A stretch of DNA of 46,059 nt from Saprospiraceae bacterium (GTDB taxonomy: Bacteria; Bacteroidota; Bacteroidia; Chitinophagales; Saprospiraceae), in contig JALSPW010000110.1 in the NCBI GenBank assembly GCA_026985735.1, positions 1-46,059 of the forward strand, written 5' to 3'. A program made the translations under genes and the position numbers. Shown here piece after piece: positions 26,948-36,810 of the stretch. Below the pieces are notes generated by a model, which ran no database searches, was not told the origin of the DNA, and worked only from the letters and a program-made list of their open reading frames with translations. Numbering within the stretch: the stretch's first letter is position 1; every line of letters starts with the position of its first letter.

Positions 26948-27982
26948 CTATCGATACATATTAAAACAATCACTATACCTGTACGGTTTTTCAAATAGAG
27001 TAGATTTATCAAAATTGATCGTAATCCCAATTTCGTGACTTCCACCCGAAGTTATACTCAATCTGGAAATAGTATAATCAAAACTGTATCCTATTTTAAA
27101 CATCTCTTTAGACACTCCAATAGAAAACAACACCGCATCAGGATTTAAAAAATCATGCCTATATCCTATACCAGCAAAAATCAGACCTAAATCTATATAA
27201 TTATTAAAAACCAACTGATTTAATCCCGATTGCGATACATAAAGCAAACTTGGCGAATAAAATATTTTTGAATATATATTATTACTTGTAATATCAATCT
27301 CAGCTCCTATTTGTGCCGAAAAACGAACCGGCAAACCTTTGTTTACATTATCACGCGTAGAAAAATAAAAATCCTTAGGTGAATTTGCATGCTTTACTGC
27401 TATACCTATATAATATATCTGTGTAAAATATAATAAACCGGCAGAAAGATCCAAATAATTGATATTGAGGTTTTCAGGTCTGGTTTCTCCGGTAGGCAAA
27501 GTTGAACCATCAGGTAAAGTGTATCCTGAAAAAGGATCGATCATATCGCCAAATATCAACTTATCCCAATCCAAACTATTCATCCCCCAAGCAATACTTA
27601 AACCCATTTTAAGAAATTTTTCTTCTGCAACCTGCAATTTATATGCAAGGATTCCTTCCATTCTGAATCTTTTGTAAATACCATTGCCGCTATTATCCAT
27701 CATAAAATTTATTCCGGCTCCAAAATTATTCTCCTTAAAAAACCGGTCTACAGAAAAAGAATATGTATTATATGCAAAATTAATTGCGGGCCATTCTATT
27801 CTTGAATTCAGATGTACTACAGGGGCATAAGTATTTCCGGCAAAAGCAGGATTAATATGTAAAGGTGCCTGATAATATTGTGTATATATAGGATCTTGAG
27901 CATATATCATCGATATATCTGCAATAAAAGCAACAAAGACAAATATTATAATTTTTATATCTTTTTTATATTTTTTATACAC
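26948..27982 (-). CDS. PorP/SprF family type IX secretion membrane protein
   Basis: PorP/SprF proteins are outer-membrane barrels of the T9SS; different members pair with particular PorE or SprB-like partners. Seen: signal peptide about 1-28 (ISMIYAQ) and the family opening DPIYTQYYQAPLHINPAFAG. The beta-strand rich body includes FGAGINFMMDNSGNG and YLDLSAGLLYF, and the conserved end SITSGGSHEIGITINF. The 344-residue length is normal. It is located between gldJ and the divergent porU-porV pair, so the local setting is T9SS. Many paralogues usually exist per genome, so it may serve a specific client and not be the core PorP. Confidence 0.9.
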   Translation of the reverse strand: MYKKYKKDIKIIIFVFVAFIADISMIYAQDPIYTQYYQAPLHINPAFAGNTYAPVVHLNSRIEWPAINFAYNTYSFSVDRFFKENNFGAGINFMMDNSGNGIYKRFRMEGILAYKLQVAEEKFLKMGLSIAWGMNSLDWDKLIFGDMIDPFSGYTLPDGSTLPTGETRPENLNINYLDLSAGLLYFTQIYYIGIAVKHANSPKDFYFSTRDNVNKGLPVRFSAQIGAEIDITSNNIYSKIFYSPSLLYVSQSGLNQLVFNNYIDLGLIFAGIGYRHDFLNPDAVLFSIGVSKEMFKIGYSFDYTISRLSITSGGSHEIGITINFDKSTLFEKPYRYSDCFNMYR

Positions 27983-28234
27983 TTCAATAATACTATAATT
28001 AATTTGTTAACGTTTCTTTAACATATTTACAATAAAAAAATTATAAATTTCATATATTTTATTTCAAAAAAACACTTGTCTATAAGATAAACTTTACACT
28101 ATAACAATTAACCATCTGTTTTTTATAACTAAATAAGAATAGAGTTCATTTATGATAAAAAACACTTATTTGTTTTAACCATAATGATTCTTTCTGAGTA
28201 GATATAATTTTTTAATATAAATAATTTTTTTAAT

Positions 28235-31200
28235 ATGAAATTTATTTTTCTCTTTATTGCTTCGATTGCTTTCTTTCCAATAAATGCACAATATAATGAT
28301 AATTCCGTATTAAATGATGGAGATATATATAAAATTCAAACCAATCAAACCGGAATTTACAAAATTACTTATTCTTATTTGAAAACCATTGGAGTAGATA
28401 TTGACAACATTGATGTATCAAATATAAAAATTTACGGTAATGGTGGGGGGAAATTACAACAGATTATCGATGAAAAATATATTGATGATTTAATTGAATT
28501 GCCCATTTATATAAAAGGAGGTGAAGATGGCAAATTAAACTCCGATGATTATATATTATTTTATGGCGAAGGTCCTGACAGATGGTTATTCAATAATTCC
28601 ACAGGTCGTTGGCAATTTGAAAAAAACATCTATTCAAATTCAAATTACTATTTTATCAAAATATCAGGAACATCAGGTAAAAGGATTGCCGATAAATACG
28701 TACAGGGAACACCACAATATGTTTCAAATGAAACCGACGTATATGCTGTACATGAGGAAGACAGATTGAATTTATTGGGAAATTACATCAAAACAGAAGG
28801 CTCTGGTCAGCAATGGTATGGTGAAAATATATCATCGGGTAGTGAAAAAGATTTTTCATCTTATTTTGAAAAATTTAATTTCATCGCGGGAAATGAAGTG
28901 AATTATAATATAATATTTGCAGGTAGAGATGCGACGGCAAAGCAATTTACAGCCAATCTCAATGACGAAATCGTCTATAATAATATTTCAGGTGTGGATA
29001 TCACAGAACCTGAAAAGACTTATGCCAGAAGAATCTCTATCAATAAAACCCTAACACCTATTAATAATAAAATAAAAATAAAACTGAAATACGACGGCGA
29101 AGCAGGTTGGCTAGACAAAATCGAAATAAATGCCAGGGCTGAGATAAAATTTAACAACAATACTTTATTTTTAAGTGATTCCAAAGCGCCTGCCAACAGT
29201 ATCGCCGGATTTAAAATCAATAATATCAATAATAATATAATGGTTTGGGATATTAGCAAACCGGGAGAGATTAGTAATTTCCCTGTTAATATCAAAGGAA
29301 ACTTCGGAACTTTTACTTACAACACTTCGGAATCGACTAAATTTATACTATTTTCTACACAAAATAAATTTTTAACTCCCGGAAAATATGAAAAAATAGA
29401 AAATCAAAATCTACATAGTATAAATGATGCCGATATGTTGATAGTATATCACAAAGATTTTGAAGATGCTGCAATAAAGCTAAAAGAATACAGAACAGAA
29501 CACAATAACTTTAAAGTTTATGCTATAGAGTTAGACAAAATATTCAATGAATTTTCCAGTGGCAAATATGACCCGACTGCCATTCGTGATTTTGTCAGAA
29601 TGTTGAAAACAAAAAATAATAAATTTATGTATTTATTGTTATTTGGCGATGGCTCTTTCGATGCAAGAGGGATAACACGATCAACAGACAATTTCATTCC
29701 CGTTTATGAGACAAAAAGTTCTTTGAATCCCATCAGTTCTTTTCCCTCTGATGATTATTTCGGATTGATATCCAATGGAGAAGGAAGAAGTTTATCCGGA
29801 AAACTGGATATTTCCATAGGCAGAATACCTGTTAGAACAGCTGATCAAGCTGATATGATTGTAGATAAGATAATAGATTATGAGACAAACAGGGATTATT
29901 TCGGTGCATGGAAAAATAATATCACCCTATCTGCAGATGATGTAGATGCAGATTCGGATATTACTCATTTCCATGGAGCTGAGTCCATATTTTCCAATAT
30001 AAAAAACAAATATCCTGTGTTCAATATAAATAAAATATATTTGGATGCATATATTCAAGAAAATAATGCCGGAGGACAAAGATATCCGGAAGCAAATAAA
30101 GCTATCAATGCTAGTATTTATAATGGTGAATTGATGTTTGTTTATGTAGGTCATGGTGGACCGAAAGGATTAGCTCAAGAAAGAGTCTTGCAAAAAGATG
30201 ATATTAACAGCTGGACAAATAAAACAAAATTACCCTTATTAATAACTGCGACATGTTCGTTTACAGGTTTTGACGATCCAAAAGTTAATACAGCCGGAGA
30301 AGTTGCTTTTTTAAAAGAAAAAGGTGGAGTTATCGCTTTATTTTCTACTGTCAGGGCTGTTTATTCCAGTAGCAATGATGCATTGATGAAGGCTACTTTC
30401 GATGCTTTTTTCACTCCGGAATCCAACCGTTTTCTTCCTCTCGGCGATATTATAAGAATTGCGAAAAACAATACTACAGGCATAGATAACAAAAGAAAAT
30501 TTTTGTTATTCGGCGATCCGGCTATGAATCTTAATTTTCCACAGTATAGTATAAAAACAACAAAAATAAATAATAAACCGGTAATAAATGACTCTGATAT
30601 CATAGACACACTTAGTGCTCTTGAGACAGTTAGTATTGAAGGTATGATTATTGACAATAATAATGATCCCGTAAATGATTTCAATGGAGAAATAGATGTA
30701 ACATTGTTTGACAAACCTACAAAATTAAAAACATTTGCCAATGATTTTGATGGTCAGGAAAGTATAAGAAGAGAATTTTATCTCCAAAAAAACATTTTAT
30801 TTAAAGGAACAGCAAAAGCCGAAAACGGCAGATTCAAAATAAACTTTATTTTGCCCAAGGATATTAATTATAATTTCGGAAGAGGAAAAATCAGTTATTA
30901 CGCAATAGCAGATGACCTTAAACAAGCAGCAGGCTACAACACAAACATCAGTATAGGAGGAACTGCAAACAATATTATCACAGACAATGAAGGGCCTCAA
31001 ATACAACTTTATATGAATGATAACGGGTTTGCGTATGGTGGCATTACCGACAGAAATCCGGTTTTGCTTGGCTTTTTGGAAGATGAGAGCGGCATAAATA
31101 TCACAGGAATAGGAATCGGGCATGAACTCGCTGCAGAAATGGATAATAATACCGGAAATAAAATTATCCTTAATGATTTTTATAAATCGGAAATGAATAA

Positions 31201-31651
31201 TTTCAGAAAAGGTAGTTTTAGGTACCCCTTATCAAAATTGGAACCGGGCAAACATTTAATAAAAGTGGAAGCATGGGATATTTTAAATAATAGAAGTGAA
31301 AAAATCATCGAGTTTAATGTTGTTGATAGTAAATCTGAAAAATTAAAACACGTAATGAATTATCCCAACCCTTTTAGCACAGCAACAAAATTTAGATTTG
31401 AACATGATTTGCCTGATCAGGAATTGGATATAGTTGTCAATATTTATTCAATGTCAGGGAAATTAGTAAAAAGCATAAGCCAAAGTGAAATAAGTTCAGG
31501 ATATCAAATATCGGATATATCATGGGATGGAACTGATGACTGGGGCAATAGATTAGCTAACGGAATTTATATATATAAAATCAAAGTTTTTTCTCCTGAA
31601 TACAATATTAAAAGAGAAAGTAAGTTTGAAAAACTAGTAATTTTAAGATAA
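28235..31651 (+). CDS. porU: Type IX secretion sortase PorU
   Basis: PorU removes the C-terminal sorting domain of T9SS cargo at the cell surface and attaches cargo to A-type lipopolysaccharide. Seen: signal peptide about 1-18 (FFPINAQ), an Ig/C25 N-terminal region, and a gingipain-type C25 protease core. The core has RDFVRMLKTKNNKFMYLLLFGDGS, catalytic His640 (YVGHGGPKG) and Cys674 (ITATCSFTGFDDP). The C-terminus is a FlgD-like/T9SS sorting-type domain (NYPNPFSTATKFRFEH ... GNRLANGIYIYKI). At 1138 residues it matches PorU. porV follows after 34 nt, the arrangement known in flavobacteria. Very confident. Confidence 0.95.
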   Translation: MKFIFLFIASIAFFPINAQYNDNSVLNDGDIYKIQTNQTGIYKITYSYLKTIGVDIDNIDVSNIKIYGNGGGKLQQIIDEKYIDDLIELPIYIKGGEDGKLNSDDYILFYGEGPDRWLFNNSTGRWQFEKNIYSNSNYYFIKISGTSGKRIADKYVQGTPQYVSNETDVYAVHEEDRLNLLGNYIKTEGSGQQWYGENISSGSEKDFSSYFEKFNFIAGNEVNYNIIFAGRDATAKQFTANLNDEIVYNNISGVDITEPEKTYARRISINKTLTPINNKIKIKLKYDGEAGWLDKIEINARAEIKFNNNTLFLSDSKAPANSIAGFKINNINNNIMVWDISKPGEISNFPVNIKGNFGTFTYNTSESTKFILFSTQNKFLTPGKYEKIENQNLHSINDADMLIVYHKDFEDAAIKLKEYRTEHNNFKVYAIELDKIFNEFSSGKYDPTAIRDFVRMLKTKNNKFMYLLLFGDGSFDARGITRSTDNFIPVYETKSSLNPISSFPSDDYFGLISNGEGRSLSGKLDISIGRIPVRTADQADMIVDKIIDYETNRDYFGAWKNNITLSADDVDADSDITHFHGAESIFSNIKNKYPVFNINKIYLDAYIQENNAGGQRYPEANKAINASIYNGELMFVYVGHGGPKGLAQERVLQKDDINSWTNKTKLPLLITATCSFTGFDDPKVNTAGEVAFLKEKGGVIALFSTVRAVYSSSNDALMKATFDAFFTPESNRFLPLGDIIRIAKNNTTGIDNKRKFLLFGDPAMNLNFPQYSIKTTKINNKPVINDSDIIDTLSALETVSIEGMIIDNNNDPVNDFNGEIDVTLFDKPTKLKTFANDFDGQESIRREFYLQKNILFKGTAKAENGRFKINFILPKDINYNFGRGKISYYAIADDLKQAAGYNTNISIGGTANNIITDNEGPQIQLYMNDNGFAYGGITDRNPVLLGFLEDESGINITGIGIGHELAAEMDNNTGNKIILNDFYKSEMNNFRKGSFRYPLSKLEPGKHLIKVEAWDILNNRSEKIIEFNVVDSKSEKLKHVMNYPNPFSTATKFRFEHDLPDQELDIVVNIYSMSGKLVKSISQSEISSGYQISDISWDGTDDWGNRLANGIYIYKIKVFSPEYNIKRESKFEKLVILR

Positions 31652-31685
31652 ATACAATTTTTTAAATTAATTTAATATCAATAAA

Positions 31686-32876
31686 ATGAAAAATACGATT
31701 ATTACAGCAATAATTATTTTTACAATTGGTATTTTTACCAATATTTACGGACAAGCTATAAATTATGACCCGGGACGCCATTGTTATGTTGACCCTTCAA
31801 CCGATGAGTGCTTGCCAAATACTATTTTATCAGCTCTACCTTTCCTGAGGATTGTACCTGATGCCAGAGGAGCTTCATTGGGTGATGCGGGTATTGCCAT
31901 ATCACCGGACCCCTCTGCAATGCATTATAACGCTGCCAAAATGGCTATGTCCGATAAAGAATTTGAATTATCAACTACATATACACCCTGGTTAAAAAAC
32001 CTGGGATTGAATGATATATATCTTGCTTATCTGTCAGGTTATAATAAATTTGATAAACTCCAGGCAATAGGTTATAGCATCAGATTTTTCTCATTAGGTG
32101 AAATCGAATACAGAAATGAAGATTCTGAAATTACAGGAAAAGGAAACCCTTCGGAATTTGAGATATCGGTAGCTTATGCCAGAAAATTAACAGATAAATT
32201 TTCGGGAGCTTTGACAGGTAAATTTATATATTCTAATCTTGCCGAAGGACAGAGGGTTCAAGGAATTGCAATCAAAACTGCAAAAGCTTTTGCTACGGAC
32301 TTATCATTATTTTACAAAACAAAATTAGATCTCGGAGGATACAAATCCGGATTAAATCTGGGAATGACTATCTCAAATTTAGGTAATAAAATCACATATA
32401 CTGAAGATACAATAAAAGATTTTCTACCTCAAAATCTGGGTATTGGAGGAAATCTTGAAATGGCTTTTGACGATTATAATACAATGTCTTTTATAGTAGA
32501 TTTCAATAAAATGCTACTTCCTACCCCTGTTATTGGAGATTCAATAAAGAGATTTGATGGCTCACCAATTGACGCCGCTCTTTTATCATTTCACGATGCC
32601 CCCGGAGGTTTTGTAGAAGAAATGCGTGAAATCAATTATAGTATCGGTGTTGAATATTGGTACGATAAGCAATTTGCTATCAGAGCCGGGTATTTTTATG
32701 AGCATCCTTTAAAAGGAGACAGACAATATCTTACAATCGGTTTAGGTCTCAATTATAATGTTTATGGAATGAGTATTTCATATCTGGTTCCTACAAATAA
32801 TACAAGAAATCCTCTTGACGGGACATTAAGATTTACGTTTGCAATGGACTTCACAAAAGAGAGTTATAAAAATTAA
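31686..32876 (+). CDS. porV: Type IX secretion outer-membrane shuttle PorV (LptO)
   Basis: PorV is a 14-strand barrel that receives cargo from the Sov/SprA pore and delivers it to PorU. Seen: signal peptide about 1-23 (TNIYGQ), a family-typical cysteine pair near the N-terminus (HCYVDPSTDECLPN), the conserved IVPDARGASLGDAGIAISPDPSAMHYNAAKMA opening, and repeated strands through to LRFTFAMDF. The 396 residues fit. It is co-transcribed with porU (34 nt). A PorV/PorQ paralogue lies at 40988-42082. Confidence 0.94.
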   Translation: MKNTIITAIIIFTIGIFTNIYGQAINYDPGRHCYVDPSTDECLPNTILSALPFLRIVPDARGASLGDAGIAISPDPSAMHYNAAKMAMSDKEFELSTTYTPWLKNLGLNDIYLAYLSGYNKFDKLQAIGYSIRFFSLGEIEYRNEDSEITGKGNPSEFEISVAYARKLTDKFSGALTGKFIYSNLAEGQRVQGIAIKTAKAFATDLSLFYKTKLDLGGYKSGLNLGMTISNLGNKITYTEDTIKDFLPQNLGIGGNLEMAFDDYNTMSFIVDFNKMLLPTPVIGDSIKRFDGSPIDAALLSFHDAPGGFVEEMREINYSIGVEYWYDKQFAIRAGYFYEHPLKGDRQYLTIGLGLNYNVYGMSISYLVPTNNTRNPLDGTLRFTFAMDFTKESYKN

Positions 32877-33002
32877 AAGCGAAGAGAAGAAAGACAAAAG
32901 TACAAAAATAAAGGAAATTAAATTATCTCCCTTATTTTCAAATACTTATGAAACCTTTACTTTTAAAAGGACAGTTGTTTCGAACTTATGTTCGTTTCAT
33001 CC

Positions 33003-33040
33003 AAAACTTTCTTTTATAAAAAATCAAGCATTTTACAGAC
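33003..33040 (-). repeat. Dispersed 38-nt intergenic motif, copy 2
   Basis: Matches 3853-3890 at 30 of 38 positions. On the minus strand it reads GTCTGTAAAATGCTTGATTTTTTA. Both copies lie in intergenic DNA downstream of a plus-strand gene. Confidence 0.45.
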
Positions 33041-33125
33041 CATCTCCCACTATAATTTCTAAATAGTAGAAGTAGTTAAGATAATGATAAAACAATGAAA
33101 TTTATTAAAATACAATGAAATTTTG

Positions 33126-33133
33126 TATTTTCG
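33126..33133 (+). promoter_or_regulatory. Possible -7 box for the E1 gene (TATTTTCG)
   Basis: One mismatch to TAnnTTTG, with a TTTA 21 nt upstream (33101-33104) as a poor -33. The leader would be about 45 nt. Confidence 0.4.
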
Positions 33134-33181
33134 CCGCAATTAATTATTTACCGGGAAATAATCATTAAAATATTAAATTCT

Positions 33182-35584
33182 ATGCTTGATTTTAAAACTT
33201 TTACGAAAATAAAAACAGATAAAAACAACTATGAAATCCTTGAAGATCTCTGGGTAGCATTAGTCAGCAGGGAAGCAAGTATAGCAGGTCGAAAAGAAGT
33301 TTTATCAGGCAAAGCCAAATTCGGAATATTGGGAGATGGAAAAGAGATAGCCCAAATTGCAATGGCAAAAGCATTTGAAAAAGGAGATTTTCGTGCAGGT
33401 TACTATAGGGATCAAACCTTTATGATGCACAAAGGATTGATGACACTCAATGATTTTTTCGCACAATTATATGCAGATTCTAAAAGGGATCCTTTCTCCA
33501 AAGGAAGACAAATGAACAATCATTTTGCTACTGCACTAATCGATAAAACAGGTAATTGGCTCAACCATACTCAACATTATAATGTCACTGCCGACATTTC
33601 TTCTACTGCAGGCCAAATGGGTAGAGCGGTAGGTCTGGCATTGGCATCAAAAAAATACCGGGAAATAAAAAATCTGGAAAATGCAAATATTTTTTCAAAC
33701 AAAGGAAAAGAAGTTACTTTTTGCACTATCGGCGATGCAAGTACTTCCGAAGGTGCTTTTTGGGAAGCTATAAATGCTGCTGCCGTAATGGAAATACCTC
33801 TTGCCGTTATAGTCTGGGATGACGGTTATGGGATATCCGTTCCAAAAGATCTCCAAACAGTAAAAAGAAATATTTCCAAAGCTCTTTCCGGATTTAAAAA
33901 AAATGATGATTTGAATGGTATTATTATCTATGAAACCAAAGCAGGTGACTATCCTCACTTGATCGAAACTTTTAAAAATGCTATCTCAAAAACAAGAGAG
34001 GACTTTACTCCGGTTTTAATTCATGTTGACGAAGTCACTCAACCATTGGGACATTCCACCTCAGGTTCGCATGAAAGATATAAATCCAAAGAAAGATTGG
34101 AATGGGAGAAAAAAATGGATCCGATAGAGCTGTTTATCAAATGGATAATAAAAAATAAACATACTGATAACAAAACCATTGAGGAATTGAGGAACAAAGC
34201 CAAAGAATATGTCAATTTTAAAAGAAAAGAATCATGGAAAAATTTTACCGGGGATATAAAAATAGAAATTGATGAATTAAACAATATTTATAAGTTATTA
34301 ATCAAAGAATTTTCAACAGATAAACAAATACTACAACTTCAAAAAGAACTTAAAGATACTATAAATCCTCTGTTTAGTGATACTATGAGCAATGCTCGTA
34401 AACTGAAACACTATTTGACCGGCAAACAATCGAAAAGCTTAGACCTCCTCAACAAGTTTATTTCAAAAATGTATGTAGGGGCTTATGAAAAATACCATAC
34501 TGATTTATACAGTAACTCTGCCAAATCAGCATTAAAAATAAAAGAAATCAAAAAAACTTTTCACAAAGAAAATAAGTTTGTTCCCGGTTATATGGTATTA
34601 AACACTTTTTTTGATATTAAATTTAATGAAAATAAAAACATAATTGCTTTCGGTGAAGATGTTGGTAAAATCGGAGATGTAAACCAGGGGTTTGCAAAAC
34701 TGCAAGATAAATACGGCAAAGAAAGAATATTTGATACCGGTATTAGAGAATGGACTATAATGGGACAAGCGATAGGTATGGCGATGAGGGGGTTGAGGCC
34801 AATCGCTGAAATTCAATATCTTGATTATCTGATTTATGGCCACTCTCCACTGTCAGACGATCTCGCAACTCTAAGATATCGTTCAGGAGGACAACAAATG
34901 GCTCCTGCTATTATCAGAACAAGAGGACACAGACTGGAAGGGATATGGCATGCAGGCTCTCCTTTGGGAATGCTGATAAATTCATTGCGAGGAATTTATA
35001 TCTGTGTGCCGAGAGATATGGTGCAAGCAGCCGGAATGTACAATACTATATTACAATCCGATGATCCGGCCTTGATAATCGAATGTCTAAACGGATACAG
35101 ATTGCGGGAAAACATACCGGATAATATAGGCGAATACACCATACCTTTGGGAATACCGGAATCATTAACCAAAGGTGACGACATCACATTGGTGACTTAC
35201 GGTTCAATGGTAAGAATCGCAAAAGAAGCCGTAGCATTATTAAACAAAAAAAGAATTGGTGTTGAATTAATAGATATTCAGACTCTTATACCTTTTGACA
35301 GAAACAAGCATATTCTCGAATCATTGAAGAGAACAAACAAACTGGTAGTTGCAGATGAAGATGTTCCCGGTGGCGCCAGTGCATATATACTGCAAAAAAT
35401 ACTTGAAGAACAAGGGGGATTTGAATATTTGGATGCAAATCCAGTTACCATAACGGCCAAAGACCACAGACCTCCTTATGGAAGCGATGGAGATTATTTT
35501 ACCAAGCCGAATGTAGAAGATATCGTAGAAAGAATTTACAATCTAATGCACAACTATCATCCGGCAAAATACCCTGAAATGTAA
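33182..35584 (+). CDS. 2-oxoacid dehydrogenase E1, fused alpha and beta subunits
   Basis: This thiamine-diphosphate enzyme decarboxylates 2-oxo acids and passes the acyl group to E2 lipoyl domains. The 800-residue protein has an alpha-like half (about 1-400) with the ThDP segment IGDASTSEGAFWEAIN..VWDDGYGISVP. A linker follows, then the beta-like half (about 460-800) with AFGEDVGKIGDVNQGF, IAEIQYLDYLIYG, HSPLSDDLATLRYRSGG and VTAKDHR-like ITAKDHRPPYG. Fused E1s of this size are frequent in Bacteroidota and are usually assigned to branched-chain 2-oxoacids; pyruvate cannot be excluded. No E2, E3 or lipoate gene is in the window. A GT4 gene starts 35 nt later and may be co-transcribed. Confidence 0.9.
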   Translation: MLDFKTFTKIKTDKNNYEILEDLWVALVSREASIAGRKEVLSGKAKFGILGDGKEIAQIAMAKAFEKGDFRAGYYRDQTFMMHKGLMTLNDFFAQLYADSKRDPFSKGRQMNNHFATALIDKTGNWLNHTQHYNVTADISSTAGQMGRAVGLALASKKYREIKNLENANIFSNKGKEVTFCTIGDASTSEGAFWEAINAAAVMEIPLAVIVWDDGYGISVPKDLQTVKRNISKALSGFKKNDDLNGIIIYETKAGDYPHLIETFKNAISKTREDFTPVLIHVDEVTQPLGHSTSGSHERYKSKERLEWEKKMDPIELFIKWIIKNKHTDNKTIEELRNKAKEYVNFKRKESWKNFTGDIKIEIDELNNIYKLLIKEFSTDKQILQLQKELKDTINPLFSDTMSNARKLKHYLTGKQSKSLDLLNKFISKMYVGAYEKYHTDLYSNSAKSALKIKEIKKTFHKENKFVPGYMVLNTFFDIKFNENKNIIAFGEDVGKIGDVNQGFAKLQDKYGKERIFDTGIREWTIMGQAIGMAMRGLRPIAEIQYLDYLIYGHSPLSDDLATLRYRSGGQQMAPAIIRTRGHRLEGIWHAGSPLGMLINSLRGIYICVPRDMVQAAGMYNTILQSDDPALIIECLNGYRLRENIPDNIGEYTIPLGIPESLTKGDDITLVTYGSMVRIAKEAVALLNKKRIGVELIDIQTLIPFDRNKHILESLKRTNKLVVADEDVPGGASAYILQKILEEQGGFEYLDANPVTITAKDHRPPYGSDGDYFTKPNVEDIVERIYNLMHNYHPAKYPEM

Positions 35585-35619
35585 TTGATGTAAATTTTAT
35601 ATTTACCAAAATTAATCAG

Positions 35620-36810
35620 ATGAGATTTCTGCAACTCACAAAAAAATTTCCATATCCTCCCCACGACGGAGAATCTTTATTGATATCAAACTTCAATAAA
35701 ATACTCAGGGGTAAAATTGATACTTTGGATCTATTATCTTTCAATACCATCAAACATTATTTTGACATAACGGGATATCCCTCCGAAGACAACCCTTATG
35801 ATAATATAAATGAAGTCTATCTAGACAACCGCATAAAACCAATTGATGCTTTTTTTAACATCTTTTCCAAAATCCCATATAACATAAGTAGATTTATCAG
35901 CAAAAATTTTGAAAATAAACTATCTACTGTTTTAATGGAGAAAAAATATGATTTCATATTGATGGAAAGCGTTTTTCTACTTCCTTTTGTTAAGGTAATA
36001 AGAAAATATTCTAATGCAAAAATAATACTTCGTTCTCACAACGTTGAATATGAAATTTGGGAAAGAATCGCAAAAAATTCTATAAACATCCCTCTGAAAC
36101 TTTATACATATTATTTGGCTAAAAGACTAAAAACGTATGAATTAAACCATATCAACGATATCGATATTTTGCTTACTTTGACAAAAAGAGATTTGAAAAA
36201 ATATACAAGCAACGGCTATACCGGAAAATCCATGATAATTCCTGCAGGTATAATCACGAACAAAAAACCTCAGGAGATAATATTAAAAGACGATTTGGAA
36301 ATATCTTTTCTCGGTTCATTGGATTGGATGCCCAATATTGAGGGATTGAATTGGTTTATTAAAAATGTATGGCAAAAAATCATAGTGGATCTACCTCAAT
36401 CCAAACTTCATATTGCCGGTAGAAATACTCCCTCTACTATTTATAAAATCCAAAACAAAAACATATTCGTTCATGGCGAAGTTCCGGATTCCAAAATGTT
36501 TTTAAACTCATATCCAATCATGGTGGTTCCTTTACTTTCAGGTGGAGGAATGAGATTGAAAATAATGGAAGCACTGGCACTCGGAAGAATAATAATTACT
36601 ACTTCTATTGGTATTGAAGGTATTGATGCAACAGAAGACCAAGACGTATTGATAGCAAACACTCCTGAAGAATTTATTGCAAAAATCAAATTCTGTCATT
36701 CAAATCCCGGTAAATTAATGCAAATATCCAAAAATGCTATCAATCTCTTCCAAAACAAATATAATTTGAATCAAATAGTTGATGAATTTCTAAAAAATAT
36801 CAATGATTGA
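35620..36810 (+). CDS. Family 4 glycosyltransferase (GT-B)
   Basis: It transfers a sugar from an activated donor, probably to a cell-surface glycan. Seen: N-terminal acceptor domain with KKFPYPPHDGE and LRSHNVEYEIWERIA, and C-terminal Rossmann domain with FLGSLDWMPNIEGLNWF, LHIAGRNTP and VHGEVPDSKMFL. The donor-binding VVPLLSGGGMRLKIMEALALG is followed by STSIGIEGI-like TTSIGIEGIDA. At 396 residues it is complete, with no membrane segment. It starts 35 nt after the E1 gene, and its last 11 nt overlap the convergent matrixin gene. Donor and acceptor unknown. Confidence 0.9.
   Translation: MRFLQLTKKFPYPPHDGESLLISNFNKILRGKIDTLDLLSFNTIKHYFDITGYPSEDNPYDNINEVYLDNRIKPIDAFFNIFSKIPYNISRFISKNFENKLSTVLMEKKYDFILMESVFLLPFVKVIRKYSNAKIILRSHNVEYEIWERIAKNSINIPLKLYTYYLAKRLKTYELNHINDIDILLTLTKRDLKKYTSNGYTGKSMIIPAGIITNKKPQEIILKDDLEISFLGSLDWMPNIEGLNWFIKNVWQKIIVDLPQSKLHIAGRNTPSTIYKIQNKNIFVHGEVPDSKMFLNSYPIMVVPLLSGGGMRLKIMEALALGRIIITTSIGIEGIDATEDQDVLIANTPEEFIAKIKFCHSNPGKLMQISKNAINLFQNKYNLNQIVDEFLKNIND

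Larger units (their letters stand above)
32877..33181. other. Intergenic region between porV and the E1 gene
   Basis: This 305-nt gap has a small hairpin (CGAAC-TTAT-GTTCG near 32980), copy 2 of the 38-nt motif, and the E1 promoter box. The 75-codon ORF at 32839-33066 overlaps the end of porV and is not credited as a gene. Confidence 0.5.

Noticed and set aside
32839-33066. 75-codon ORF overlapping the end of porV
   Set aside because: It overlaps the porV coding end in another frame and has no recognisable content.
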